A DNA stretch of 64,000 nt, from positions 1 through 64,000 of the forward strand of contig NZ_BNBT01000004.1 of NCBI RefSeq assembly GCF_014656095.1, written 5' to 3'. Source of the DNA: Streptomyces longispororuber. Lineage in GTDB: Bacteria; Actinomycetota; Actinomycetes; Streptomycetales; Streptomycetaceae. Under the pieces are notes generated by a model. The model did not search any database. It saw only the letters and a program-made list of their open reading frames with translations, and was not told the DNA's origin. The translations under genes were made by a program, and so were the position numbers. Within the stretch, counting starts at the first letter, position 1, and each line of letters begins with the position of its first letter. Below are positions 7,710-16,829 of the stretch, in pieces.

Positions 7710-8426
7710 CCCCGCTCCCGTACGTCCTCCGACCCTGAGCCCGTCGCGCGGGCGTCCGGCGGCCGTGGCCGGATCGCGGCCGCGCTGGTGGCAGCCGCCC
7801 TGCTCGGGGTCGGCGCCTGCGACTCGGGGTCCGGTTCGGAAGGCGGCTCCGACGCCAGGTCCGGCGCGTCGTCCGGGCCTTCGGTGATCGCCCCGGGGAA
7901 GCCCGGCGAGACGGCCGCGACGCTCTCCGCCGAGGAGGCCGCGAAGCAGAGGACCGACGACGACAGCCCGAACTCGGCGGACTTCGACTACGTCGAGAAG
8001 ATGATCCCGCACCACACCCAGGCCCTGGAGATGACCCGGCTCGTCCCCGAGCGGGCGAGCTCGACGAAGGTGAAGCGGCTCGCGGACCGCATCACCGCCG
8101 CCCAGAAGCCCGAGATCGGCGCCATGGAGCGGTGGCTGGAGAGCCACGGCGAGAAGCGCGGGAAGCCGCGGCACGGCGGGCACCACGACCACGCCGGGAT
8201 GCCCGGCATGGCCACCGCGGCGCAGCTCAGGCAGTTGCGGGCGGCCAAGGGCGAGGCCTTCGACGAACTCTTCCTGAAGCTGATGATCACGCACCACCAG
8301 GGCGCGCTCACCATGGCCACGGACGCCCTTTCGGAGGGCAACAACCTCCTCGTCGAGGAGATGGCCAACGACGTCGTGGCGCAGCAGACCAGCGAGATCA
8401 ACCGGATGCGCGGGATGACGGGCTGA
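7689..8426 (+). CDS. DUF305 (four-helix) lipoprotein
   Basis: This 245-residue lipoprotein starts at GTG 7689, where AGGAGG lies 5 bases upstream. After a basic head it has a lipobox ending LLGVGAC, so the Cys is probably lipidated and the protein sits on the outer face of the membrane. Two DUF305 units each carry a His pair (MIPHHTQALEM and LMITHHQGALTM). A His-rich linker (HGGHHDHAGM) joins them and may bind metal; copper or metal handling is a family-level guess. It is divergent from the LVIVD gene. Confidence 0.87.
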   Translation: MHQEVALPRSRTSSDPEPVARASGGRGRIAAALVAAALLGVGACDSGSGSEGGSDARSGASSGPSVIAPGKPGETAATLSAEEAAKQRTDDDSPNSADFDYVEKMIPHHTQALEMTRLVPERASSTKVKRLADRITAAQKPEIGAMERWLESHGEKRGKPRHGGHHDHAGMPGMATAAQLRQLRAAKGEAFDELFLKLMITHHQGALTMATDALSEGNNLLVEEMANDVVAQQTSEINRMRGMTG

Positions 8427-8649
8427 GCCTCGCCGCCCCGGGGTGGCGGCCGCCTCCCGGGGGCGCGGCCGTCCCCGGGGTGCCGCAGCCTTTGAGGGGT
8501 GCCGCAGCCCCTGGGGTTCCGTCGGCTCCTCGGGGCGGCGCCCCGCCATCCGGGCGACGCTCCCCCTCCCCGTGCGGGCGCCCCGGTGCGATGCTGGGAC
8601 CAACCGGCATCCAGCCGTCCCGGGGGCACCTCGCGGAAGGAGCGCCGCC

Positions 8650-10017
8650 GTGCACGTAGCCGTCGTGGGATCGGGCCCGAGCGGGGTCTACACGGCCCAG
8701 AGCCTGGTGCAGCAGGACCGGGTGCCCGGGGTGCGGGTCGACGTGCTCGACCGGCTGCCGTGCCCGTACGGCCTGGTGCGCTACGGCGTGGCGCCCGACC
8801 ACGAGAAGATCAAGTCCCTCCAGAACAACCTGCGGACGGTCCTCGAGCACGAGCGCGTACGGTTCTTCGGCGGGGTCGAGATCGGCCCCGCCGGAGTGCC
8901 CCCGGCCCGGCTGCGGGAGTGCTACCACGCGGTCGTGTACTGCGTGGGCGCCGCCGCGGACCGCAGGCTCGGCGTGCCCGGCGAGGACCTGCCCGGCAGT
9001 TGTTCGGCGACGGAGTTCGTGTCCTGGTACAGCGCGCACCCGGACGTGGCGGTGCACGGCTGCGGGCCCCCGGACCGCTTCGTGCGGGGCGTGGACACGG
9101 CCGTCGTCATCGGCGTCGGGAACGTCGCCGTGGACGTGGCCCGGATCCTGGCGCGCGGCGCCGCGGAGCTGGCGGCCACCGACATGCCGCACGAGGCGCT
9201 CGGCGTGCTCGCGGACAGCCGCGTGCGCGAGGTGCACATGGTGGGGCGGCGCGGGCCCTCGCAGGCGCGCTTCACCACGAAGGAGCTGCGCGAGCTGGGC
9301 TCCCTGCCGGACGCCGACGTGGTCGTGGACCCCGAGGAGCTCGCGCTCGACCCGGCGTACGCGGACCCGTCCGGGCTGCCCGCGGCGAGCCGCCGCAACG
9401 TGGAGGTGCTGCGCGACTGGGCCGGACGTCCGCCGCGCGGGCGGGCGCGCCGGATCCGGCTGCGGTTCTACCTGCGGCCGGTGGCCGTGACGGAGGCGGC
9501 GGGCCGGGTGGGCGGCGTCCGGTTCGAGCGGACGCTGCCGGACGGGCACGGCGGGGTGACGGGCACCGGCACCTACGAGGACATCGCGGCACAGCTCGTG
9601 CTGCGCTCCGTGGGCTACCGCGGGGTGCCCATCGACGGGCTGCCCTTCGACCCGGCCGGGGGTACGGTGCCGCACGCGGCGGGGCGGGTGCTGCGGGACG
9701 GCGCGGTCTCGGCCGGTGAGTACGTGGCGGGCTGGATCAAGCGCGGGCCCACGGGTGTGATCGGCACGAACCGGCCGTGCGCCAAGGAGACGGCCCTGTC
9801 CCTGCTCGACGACGCCCCCGCCCTGGCCCGGCGGGCCGTGCCGGCCGATCCGCTCGCCGCGCTGCGGGCGGCCGGGGCCGAGCCCGTCGAGTGGCCCGGC
9901 TGGCTGGCGATCGAGCGGGCCGAGGTGGAGTTGGGGCGGTCCCTGGGGCGGGGGTCGGTGAAGATCCCGGACTGGGCGGGGCTGCGGGCCGCTGCGCGGG
10001 GCGCTGCGCTTGGCTGA
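8650..10017 (+). CDS. fprA: FprA-type ferredoxin/adrenodoxin NADP+ reductase
   Basis: This 455-residue flavoprotein has an N-terminal FAD Rossmann motif (VGSGPSGVYTAQ), the FprA/adrenodoxin-reductase signature PYGLVRYGVAPDHEKIK, a second NADP(H)-binding motif (GVGNVAVDVARIL) and the conserved C-terminal GWIKRGPTGVIGTN. It should pass electrons between NADPH and a ferredoxin in the cytosol and could feed P450s. GTG 8650 is chosen because GGAAGGAG lies 8 bases upstream and the Rossmann strand begins immediately. The upstream open frame is Ala/Gly-rich noise. Confidence 0.9.
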   Translation: MHVAVVGSGPSGVYTAQSLVQQDRVPGVRVDVLDRLPCPYGLVRYGVAPDHEKIKSLQNNLRTVLEHERVRFFGGVEIGPAGVPPARLRECYHAVVYCVGAAADRRLGVPGEDLPGSCSATEFVSWYSAHPDVAVHGCGPPDRFVRGVDTAVVIGVGNVAVDVARILARGAAELAATDMPHEALGVLADSRVREVHMVGRRGPSQARFTTKELRELGSLPDADVVVDPEELALDPAYADPSGLPAASRRNVEVLRDWAGRPPRGRARRIRLRFYLRPVAVTEAAGRVGGVRFERTLPDGHGGVTGTGTYEDIAAQLVLRSVGYRGVPIDGLPFDPAGGTVPHAAGRVLRDGAVSAGEYVAGWIKRGPTGVIGTNRPCAKETALSLLDDAPALARRAVPADPLAALRAAGAEPVEWPGWLAIERAEVELGRSLGRGSVKIPDWAGLRAAARGAALG

Positions 10018-10070
10018 GCGAGGGTGCTGCGGGCCCTTGTGCAGGGCTGGGCGTGGCTTCGGCTGGGGTT

Positions 10071-10145
10071 GATCGGCCTTCGGCCTCGTCCTCGAACGCC
10101 GGACGGGCTGTCACCCCACTCGGCCGCCGGACGGGCTGTCACCCC
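10071..10145. repeat. Streptomyces dispersed intergenic palindrome (partial) with 20-bp duplication
   Basis: GATCGGCCTTCGGCCTCGTC plus the following CCTCGAACGCCGGACGGGCT resembles the widespread Streptomyces REP-like terminator element. The unit GCCGGACGGGCTGTCACCCC then occurs twice (10098-10117 and 10126-10145). The second copy lies inside the 3' end of the ArsR gene and encodes its last residues (GDSPSGG). It separates convergent genes. Confidence 0.65.
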
Positions 10146-10491
10146 TCGCCGATCTCTCCTCCTGGCGGGTCGCCGCCAGGAGGACGCTGTCCAGGAGGCC
10201 GGGGAACAGGGTGTCCAGGTCGGGGCGGCGCAGGGCGTTGAGCTTGGCCGTGCCGCGGTAGATCTGCTGGATCACGCCCGCCTCGCGCAGGACGCGGAAG
10301 TGGTGCGTCGACGTGGACTTGGTGACCGGCAGCTCGAAGTCCGAACAGGTCAACTCCGCCGCGCGGCGCGCGAGTTCCCGCACGATCAGCAGCCGCTGCG
10401 GGTCGGAGAGCGCGTGCAGCACGCCTTCCAGGCGGATGTCGTCGCGCGAAGGGTGGTCGAGCACGCGCGGGCTCGGTGCGGCGGTCGTCAT
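10111..10491 (-). CDS. ArsR-family transcriptional regulator
   Basis: This 126-residue regulator has a winged-helix core (LHALSDPQRLLIVRELARRA, then SDFELPVTKSTSTHHFRVLR with recognition helix and wing). No ArsR metal-binding ELCVC motif is present, so it is probably a non-metal sensor. ATG 10491 has GGGGAG 5 bases upstream. It is divergent from the Old Yellow Enzyme gene across a promoter region full of repeated sites, the usual layout of an ArsR repressor controlling an OYE. The C-terminal tail is encoded by a repeat element. Confidence 0.85.
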   Translation of the reverse strand: MTTAAPSPRVLDHPSRDDIRLEGVLHALSDPQRLLIVRELARRAAELTCSDFELPVTKSTSTHHFRVLREAGVIQQIYRGTAKLNALRRPDLDTLFPGLLDSVLLAATRQEERSARGDSPSGGRVG

Positions 10492-10527
10492 GGCGGCTCC
10501 CCTGCGGACGGGCGTGCGGGACGCCCT

Positions 10528-10621
10528 CATCGTACGAGACCTCTCGTAGTTTGACAGTCCTTTTACTTCGTCGACCGTCGTAGTTTGACAGTCCCCGTAC
10601 TACGATGCTTATCGTACGAGG
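10528..10621. promoter_or_regulatory. Divergent promoter with duplicated operator and -35 boxes
   Basis: TCGTAGTTTGACAGTCC occurs perfectly twice (10544-10560 and 10578-10594), each containing a consensus TTGACA. The palindromic core ATCGTACGAG also occurs twice (10529-10538 and 10611-10620). The arrangement suits cooperative repressor binding over promoters of the ArsR and OYE genes. Confidence 0.65.
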
Positions 10622-10693
10622 GCAGAGGACGTCCGGAGAGGCCTCCCCGGGCCCGCTGCGCCGTACCGCCCACCACCTTCGAAGGAGTCCGCC

Positions 10694-11779
10694 GTGAGCG
10701 CGCTGTTCGAGCCCTACACCCTGCGGAACCTGACCATCCCCAACCGCGTGTGGATGGCGCCGATGTGCCAGTACTCCGCCGAGGCGACCGGGCCCGGCGC
10801 GGGGGTCGCCACGGACTGGCACCTGGCCCACTACGCCGCCCGTGCCACGGGCGGCACCGGGCTGATCCTCACCGAGGCCACCGCGGTCAGCCCCGAGGGC
10901 CGCATCAGCCCCTACGACCTGGGCATCTGGAGCGACGACCAGATCGCGCCGCTGCGCCGGATCACCGACTTCCTCAAGAGCCAGCACACCGTGCCGGGCA
11001 TCCAGATCGCCCACGCGGGGCGCAAGGCAGCGACCGACGCCCCCTGGCGCGGCGGCGGCCCGCTCGGGCCGGACGCGGGCGGGTGGCAGCCGGTCGGCCC
11101 GAGCCCGGTGGCGTTCGACGAGCGCCACCCCGTACCCACCGAGCTGACGGTGGACGGCATCCGCCGGGTCGTCGGCGAGTTCGCGGACGCGGCCCGGCGC
11201 GCCCTGGCCGCGGGCTTCGAGGTCGCCGAGGTGCACGGCGCGCACGGCTATCTGATCGGCGAGTTCCTGTCCGCGCACAGCAACCGGCGGACCGACGCCT
11301 ACGGCGGCGACTTCGCGGGCCGCACCCGCTTCGCCCTGGAGGTCGTCGACGCCGTGCGCGCGGTGTGGCCCGACGACAAGCCGCTGTTCTTCCGGATCTC
11401 GGCCACCGACTGGCTGGAGGACGGCGTCCCCGGCTGGACCGCCGACGACACCGTGCGGTTCGCCCCGCTGCTCAAGGAGCACGGCGTGGACCTCCTCGAC
11501 GTCTCCACCGGCGGCAACGCCGCGGGCGTGCGCATCCCGACCGGGCCGCACTACCAGGTGCCCTTCGCCGCCCGGGTCAAGGCCGCGACGGACCTGCCCG
11601 TCGCCGCCGTGGGGCTGATCACCGAGGCCGCGGAGGCCGAGAAGATCCTCGCCAACGGCGAGGCCGACGCGGTCCTGCTCGGCCGGGAGCTGCTGCGCGA
11701 CCCGTCCTTCGCCCGCCGGGCCGCCCGCGAGCTGGGCGCGGACGTGCACGTGCCGAACCAGTACCTGCGCTCCGTCTGA
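10694..11779 (+). CDS. Old Yellow Enzyme-type NADH:flavin oxidoreductase (YqjM-like)
   Basis: This 361-residue TIM-barrel flavoprotein carries class-specific motifs: MAPMCQYSAE near the N terminus, GLILTEATAVSPEGRIS, IQIAHAGRKA and EVHGAHGYLIGEFLS. It should bind FMN and reduce activated C=C bonds or nitro groups using NAD(P)H in the cytosol. GTG 10694 has AAGGAG 6 bases upstream. The gene is transcribed from the repeat-laden promoter shared with the ArsR gene and is probably induced by an electrophilic compound. Confidence 0.92.
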   Translation: MSALFEPYTLRNLTIPNRVWMAPMCQYSAEATGPGAGVATDWHLAHYAARATGGTGLILTEATAVSPEGRISPYDLGIWSDDQIAPLRRITDFLKSQHTVPGIQIAHAGRKAATDAPWRGGGPLGPDAGGWQPVGPSPVAFDERHPVPTELTVDGIRRVVGEFADAARRALAAGFEVAEVHGAHGYLIGEFLSAHSNRRTDAYGGDFAGRTRFALEVVDAVRAVWPDDKPLFFRISATDWLEDGVPGWTADDTVRFAPLLKEHGVDLLDVSTGGNAAGVRIPTGPHYQVPFAARVKAATDLPVAAVGLITEAAEAEKILANGEADAVLLGRELLRDPSFARRAARELGADVHVPNQYLRSV

Positions 11780-11795
11780 GGCGCGCGGACGCGCG

Positions 11796-11829
11796 AGCGC
11801 CGCCGGGAGGAAGCCCTCCCGGCGGCGCT
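11796..11829. terminator. Strong bidirectional hairpin
   Basis: A perfect 15-bp stem (AGCGCCGCCGGGAGG and its complement) with an AAGC loop lies between the convergent OYE and L,D-transpeptidase genes. There is no T-run. Confidence 0.75.
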
Positions 11830-11879
11830 GTGCGTTCTCCGGCGGCCGCGCCGGATTGGACGCGGGCTCGCGCCGCGGC

Positions 11880-12575
11880 TCAGGTGCCGGGCTTGCGGCC
11901 GTAGACGAAGACGTCGTCGCCCTTGCGGAGCATGTTCCAGTACTTCACGGCGTCCTTCTTCGTCATGTTGACGCAGCCGTGGGAGCCCGGCGGGGACCAG
12001 ACGCTGATGCCGACCGAGTGGAAGGCCTGGCCGCCGTCGAAGAACTGGCTGTACGGCATCGGCACGTGGTACAGGCTGGAGATGTGGTCGATGTCCCGCC
12101 AGTAGACCTTCTTCAGGCCCGTGCGGGTCTCGTGGCCGTTGCGGCCGGTGCGCACCGGGACCGGGCCGTACTTCAGCGTCTTGCCGTCCTGGATCCAACT
12201 GAGCTGGAGCGTGAGGTCGACGCAGGCGATGCGGCCCTTGTTGGTCGGGCACTTGCCCGCCTTGTTGGGGTTGTCGCCGACCGCCTTCTGCTTGTTCATG
12301 AGGTTCATGACGCCCCAGGTGACGCTGCCCGCGTACCCGGCGTTCGGGGTGATCTGGTGCTTGGTCTGGAAGGCCTTGATGGCCTTGCAGTCGGCCGCCG
12401 ACTGCTTGCCGTCCACCGGGCGGCCGAGGAACTTCTCGACCTGCTTCTGGTACGGCCCGGTCTGCGTCGAGCACGACGCGGCCTGTGCGCTGCCGGTTCC
12501 GAGGGCCACCGTGAGCGGGGCCACCAGCACGGTGATCCCCAGGGCAACGGCTCCTCGTCTGCGTATGTCCCCCAC
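11880..12575 (-). CDS. Secreted L,D-transpeptidase (YkuD)
   Basis: This 231-residue exported enzyme has a signal peptide (residues 1-32, RRRGAVALGITVLVAPLTVA), a peptidoglycan-binding-like region (GRPVDGKQSAADCKAIKAFQ), and a C-terminal YkuD catalytic domain with the Cys signature PGSHGCVNM. It should make 3-3 crosslinks in peptidoglycan or attach proteins to it. GTG 12575 has GAGGAG 9 bases upstream. L,D-transpeptidases are carbapenem targets in other bacteria, but Streptomyces carries many, so a link to the cluster at 38-56 kb is not supported. Confidence 0.9.
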   Translation of the reverse strand: MGDIRRRGAVALGITVLVAPLTVALGTGSAQAASCSTQTGPYQKQVEKFLGRPVDGKQSAADCKAIKAFQTKHQITPNAGYAGSVTWGVMNLMNKQKAVGDNPNKAGKCPTNKGRIACVDLTLQLSWIQDGKTLKYGPVPVRTGRNGHETRTGLKKVYWRDIDHISSLYHVPMPYSQFFDGGQAFHSVGISVWSPPGSHGCVNMTKKDAVKYWNMLRKGDDVFVYGRKPGT

Positions 12576-12746
12576 TGTTGTCTGCTCCTCATGCGTCGTT
12601 CGTCATGTTCACGGGTGATGTCCACCTGCTAGACAGCGGATGCCCGATGTTCGTTGCAGGGTGAATTGACACAGGTGTGTAACAGGGGACGTTTTGTGTG
12701 CGGATCGCCTCACACCCCTCAGACCGCCTCGCGCACCCGGTCCGCC

Positions 12747-15700
12747 TCACACGCCCGGGTCGCAGCAACTGTCCTTGCGCATCAGGCGGCCCGCCTCCAG
12801 CCAGTCCGTGCCGTGGGGCGCGCGCCGGGCCGCCGTCGGGAAGGCGCCGACCAGCTCGTCGGTCTCGTACGGCGTGCCCCCGCGCAGGACGCCGACCGTC
12901 CGCACCAGCGTGGCGAAGTCCGTGAACGGGTCGCCGTCGACGAGGGTCAGGTCGGCGATCCGGCCGCGCTGGACCGTGCCGAGGTCCTTGTCGACGCCGA
13001 AGAGACGGGCGGGCAGGACCGTCGCGGTGCGCAGGGCCTCGGCCGGGGAGAGCCCGCCGCGGTGCAGGGCGCGCAGCGCCATGTGCAGGGACAGCCCGAC
13101 CGGCACGAGGGGCTGGTCGGTGCCGAGCGCCACGAGGCCGCCCGCGGCGAGGACGCGCCGGTAGACGTCGGTCTCCCGGCGGAGCGTGGCGAGCTGGGCC
13201 GCGGTCGGCGGCGCCGCGGCCGTCCTGCGGACGGACTCGACGTCCCAGGGCGGCATGACCGCCGTGACCCGGGGGTCGTCCGCGAGCGCGGGGTCGGCGC
13301 CGATGAGCGGCACGGACGTGAACGGCGTGGCGATGAGGGAGAAGGCGGCGCCCCGGGCGGTGTAGATCTCGGTGACGTCGTCGTAGGCGCGGCCCGACGC
13401 GGTGGTGGCGTGTCCGAACTCGGCGCGCTGCGTGGCCTGGAGGTGGGTGGTCAGGTCCTGGCCCGTCTGGATGCCGGGCGACAGGAAGTGGCTGCCCGCG
13501 CGCACGCCGAGCCGCTCGTGGGCGAAGCGCGCCGCCTCCTCCATGATCCAGGCGGGTGCCCGTACGTACGTCTTGACGACGTCCCAGTCGAGCTGCTCGG
13601 CGCGCTCCAGGGAGCGTCTGAGGCCCGCGCGGGTGCGGTGGGCGCGCCCCATGCTGTACGCGACCCGGCCGCCGTCGAGGAGTTCGCCGCAGGTCAGCAG
13701 GCGCGGCCCGGCGAGCTGGCCGGTGGCCACCGCCTCGCGCACGCGTGCCTGCTCGTAGGAGAAGCCGCCGAGGGAGACCGCGGTGGTGATGCCGTACGTG
13801 AGCTGGCCGACGGTCTGGCGGGCGCCGTAGGTGCTCTGCCAGGGGTGGGTGTGCGTGTCCCACAGGCCGGGGAGCACAGTGCGGTCGGAGGCGTCGATCC
13901 GGCGTTCGGCGCGCCGTCCCGCGCGGTGCGGCGCGACCTCGGTGACACGGCCGCGGCGTACCACGATGTCGACGTCGTCCCGGACGCGGTCCCCGGTGCC
14001 GTCCCAGAGCCGTCCGGCGTGCACCACGGTGTTGGGCGGCGCGGGTCTGCGCTGGTCCAGAGGGACGCGGACGGTGCGGGCCCGGCCGCCGTCGACGCCG
14101 ATGAGGCGCAGCCGGGTGCCCGAGAGGTACAGCAGCGTCCTGGAGTCGCCCGACCAGCTCGGGTGGTCGGCGGGTTCGGTGGTGAGGGTACGCAGCTCGC
14201 CGCGCGGGGTGCCGTCGGCCGCGACGGGCAGCAGGCACAGGGCGGACTCGACGATCACGGCGAGCCGGCGCCCGTCCGGCGACCAGACGGGCCCGGAGTC
14301 GTAGCGGTCGGAGATCGAGGTGTGCGGCGCGACGGCGTGCAGGCGGTCCTCGCCGGTGGCGGCGTCCACGACGCGGACGAGGTTGTACCCCTCGCGGAAG
14401 CGGAGGCTGAGGCGGTTGCGGTCGCACAGGGCGAGGTGGCGGCCGTCGGGCGACCAACTGGGCCGTCCGGGCAGTCCGCCGCCGCCCAGGGGTTCGGCCA
14501 GGACGCGTTCGGTGCCCGCGTCCAGGTCGCGGACGACGAGCCGGCCGGTGAGGTCGAGGCAGGCGAGGCGTTTGCCGTCGGGTGAGAGCGCGGGGTGTAC
14601 CCGGCCGCCGGTGGCGAGCGGGGTCTCGGTACCGGTGGCGAGGTCGTGCCGGTACACGCCGAGCAGCCCGTCGCGGTCGTCGGCGTACACCAGCGAGCGG
14701 CCGTCGCGGGCCCACGACGGGCCGAGGAGGTAGCGCGTGGGTCCCGCGCGCCGCAGCCGGCGCGGCGCCTTGCCGCCCGTGGTGTCCGCCAGCCACAGCG
14801 AGTTGAGGGCGGCGAACGCGACGTGCCGCCCGTCGGGCGAGAGCGCGGGCAGGTGGATGCCGCGCACCGGGCGCACCCGGCCCTCGCCGAGGTCGTACTC
14901 CTTGACGCGGTAGCGGGGCCGGTCCACGGACAGGACCCCTTCGAACGGGATCGGGCGCGGCGCCCCGGGCTCCTCGGGGCGTACGAGGGCGAAGCGGCCG
15001 TCGACGGTGAGCAGCAGCTCCCCGTCCCGGGTCCAGCGGGGCGGCACGGGCGCGACGTCGCCGGGCACGTCGACGGGCTTGCCGTCGACGACGAGGACGC
15101 AGGAGGCCTCGGGCGCCGCCGTGGTGCGCAGATAGGCGAGGCGGCGGCCGTCCGGGGCCGGGGCCGGGGTCATCACCTGGGCGTTCGCGGTCTCGGTGTG
15201 CACGGTGACGACCGGGCCCCGGCCGTCGGCGGGCACGGCGGCGACGGTGCGCGCCTGGAGGGACACGCCGGTGGCGGTGGTGACGCCCCGGGCCCGCACG
15301 AACACGACGCGGTCGCCGTCCGGGGACCAGGCCGGGTCGAAGTCCTCCCAGGGGCCGTCCTGGTGGGGGCCGTCCTGGCCCGGCAGGCCGGTCAGGCGGG
15401 ACACCTCGCCGGTGCGCAGGTCGAGGACGTGGACGCGGTAGGCGCTGCCCGCCACCGGGTCGCCGCCGCGCTCGGAGGCGAAGGCGATCCGGGTGCCGTC
15501 CGGGGACCAGGCCGGGCCCCGGTCGTCCCAGGGGCCGTCGGTGCGCTGCCGCAGGCCGGTGCCGTCGGCGCGCACGGTCCAGATGTGGAAGCCGCCGTCG
15601 CGGTAGGCGCTGAACGCGAGGAGCTTCCCGTCGGGCGCGTGCACCGGGCGGGTGGGTTCGAGTTCGGCCGGGGTGAGCGGCACGGCCTTGCCGCCGTCGG

Positions 15701-16217
15701 CCGGTGCGGACCACAGCACGTGCTGGACCTCGGCGACCAGCCGGTCCCCGGCGGGCGAGAGGGTCGCGGAGCCGTTGGTGGCGCGCGTGAAGGACAGGGC
15801 GACGCGGCCGGTGGCGGCGCGGGCGGCGGCGGGCGCGGGCGCCACGGCCCCGCCGGCGGCGGCGACCCCCACCGCGCCGGTCGCGACGAGCAGTTGACGC
15901 CGCGTCAGCGCGGCGGGCCCTGACGGGGCGGTTGCCTCCGGAGCGGTGCGGGGCTCGACGGATGCCTCCGGGAGGGGCTGGGACGGGGCCGGTGCCCCGG
16001 GGGCGACGGGCTGGGGCGCGGCGGGTGCCGCCGGAACGGGCTGCGGTCCGGTGGACGCCGCCGGAGTGGGCTGGGGCGGGGTGGACGCGGCCGGGGCGGG
16101 CTGGGGTGGGGTGGACGTGGCCCGGGCGGTCTGGGGCGGGGCGGGTGCCGCCGGGGCGGACTGGGACGAGGAAGAGGAAGGAGAGGAGGGCGCTTCGGAG
16201 TTCCTGTCAGGGTCCAT
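12747..16217 (-). CDS. Tat-exported TolB-propeller amidohydrolase
   Basis: This is a very large exported protein (1156 residues). Residues 1 to about 100 are low-complexity Pro/Ala/Ser repeats, followed by a Tat motif (LTRRQLLVATGAVGVAAAGG). A long array of TolB/PD40 blades follows (PAWSPDGTRIAF, LSPDGRHVAF, WSPDGRRLAV and similar), then an amidohydrolase domain with HTH metal site (DTHTHPW), further His residues (AGSHF, FGHAT) and Asp (GTDQPLVPVG). Such proteins hydrolyse amide or peptide-like substrates; the substrate is unknown. ATG 16217 is used, since no ribosome site exists nearer the Tat motif. Confidence 0.85.
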   Translation of the reverse strand: MDPDRNSEAPSSPSSSSSQSAPAAPAPPQTARATSTPPQPAPAASTPPQPTPAASTGPQPVPAAPAAPQPVAPGAPAPSQPLPEASVEPRTAPEATAPSGPAALTRRQLLVATGAVGVAAAGGAVAPAPAAARAATGRVALSFTRATNGSATLSPAGDRLVAEVQHVLWSAPADGGKAVPLTPAELEPTRPVHAPDGKLLAFSAYRDGGFHIWTVRADGTGLRQRTDGPWDDRGPAWSPDGTRIAFASERGGDPVAGSAYRVHVLDLRTGEVSRLTGLPGQDGPHQDGPWEDFDPAWSPDGDRVVFVRARGVTTATGVSLQARTVAAVPADGRGPVVTVHTETANAQVMTPAPAPDGRRLAYLRTTAAPEASCVLVVDGKPVDVPGDVAPVPPRWTRDGELLLTVDGRFALVRPEEPGAPRPIPFEGVLSVDRPRYRVKEYDLGEGRVRPVRGIHLPALSPDGRHVAFAALNSLWLADTTGGKAPRRLRRAGPTRYLLGPSWARDGRSLVYADDRDGLLGVYRHDLATGTETPLATGGRVHPALSPDGKRLACLDLTGRLVVRDLDAGTERVLAEPLGGGGLPGRPSWSPDGRHLALCDRNRLSLRFREGYNLVRVVDAATGEDRLHAVAPHTSISDRYDSGPVWSPDGRRLAVIVESALCLLPVAADGTPRGELRTLTTEPADHPSWSGDSRTLLYLSGTRLRLIGVDGGRARTVRVPLDQRRPAPPNTVVHAGRLWDGTGDRVRDDVDIVVRRGRVTEVAPHRAGRRAERRIDASDRTVLPGLWDTHTHPWQSTYGARQTVGQLTYGITTAVSLGGFSYEQARVREAVATGQLAGPRLLTCGELLDGGRVAYSMGRAHRTRAGLRRSLERAEQLDWDVVKTYVRAPAWIMEEAARFAHERLGVRAGSHFLSPGIQTGQDLTTHLQATQRAEFGHATTASGRAYDDVTEIYTARGAAFSLIATPFTSVPLIGADPALADDPRVTAVMPPWDVESVRRTAAAPPTAAQLATLRRETDVYRRVLAAGGLVALGTDQPLVPVGLSLHMALRALHRGGLSPAEALRTATVLPARLFGVDKDLGTVQRGRIADLTLVDGDPFTDFATLVRTVGVLRGGTPYETDELVGAFPTAARRAPHGTDWLEAGRLMRKDSCCDPGV

Positions 16218-16829
16218 GGCACAGCACACTCGCGCACCCCAGGGGCCGTGAGCAACACCGCCTGCACGCGCTGTCACGGGCCCGCGCCTCGCACGCACGC
16301 GCCCGCCCGCACGCTCGCGCCCTCACCGACCATGCCTGCGCCACACGCCCTCACCCGCGCCGCGCACACCCTCGTCGCAAGCGCCCATGCCGCTCACCCT
16401 CGCCGCGCACGCCTACGCCGCACACCCCCGCGCCGCCCGCACCCGCCACCTCCTCGTACGCCCACCTCCCCGTACGCCCACCTCCCCGTACCGCACCGGC
16501 AGCCGCGCGGCGGCACGGCGTCTCCGGCCGGTGGGGCGCCGGGCGGGGTGCGCCCGCGGGGTGCGACCGGAGGGGCACCCCGCCGAGGGCCGGCCGGAGG
16601 CACCTCCGGGTGCCGGGTGCCCCGGCTGCCCCAGCCGCCCCGGCCGGAACTCCCGTACCACCCTAGGGACTTCCCTAGGTGCCGCACCGACGCGAGGGGG
16701 CTTGGGCCGACCCTATTCTGGTCGCCCTTGCCGAGCGTCACGGCTGTCACGCGCCCCGGCTGCCGCCGCCACGGCGGTTGGCATCCGCGCGCGTCGCGGC
16801 CCGCGCCCCGCAGTGGCCCAGGAGGCGTT
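16218..16829. other. 612-base intergenic region without a gene
   Basis: This region separates divergent genes. It is C-rich with imperfect repeats (CGTACGCCCACCTCCC twice around 16456-16488) and holds the CCTAGG inverted repeat described separately. No convincing coding sequence is seen. Confidence 0.6.
16659..16681. promoter_or_regulatory. CCTAGG inverted repeat
   Basis: CACCCTAGGGA-CT-TCCCTAGGTG forms a near-perfect inverted repeat about 150 bases upstream of the 58-residue gene. A further CACCCTAGGGT overlaps the stop codon of that gene at 17001-17011, upstream of the LAL regulator. These are candidate operators. Confidence 0.45.

Noticed and set aside
11880..12575. L,D-transpeptidase as a resistant target for a carbapenem-like product
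   Set aside because: The enzyme class is relevant in principle, but it is 25 kb away, has the normal HGCVNM signature and Streptomyces carry many such genes.
12589..15714. 1041-codon minus-strand frame overlapping the amidohydrolase
   Set aside because: It is a frame-shifted shadow of the real amidohydrolase gene, composed of Arg/Pro/His-rich sequence without domains.
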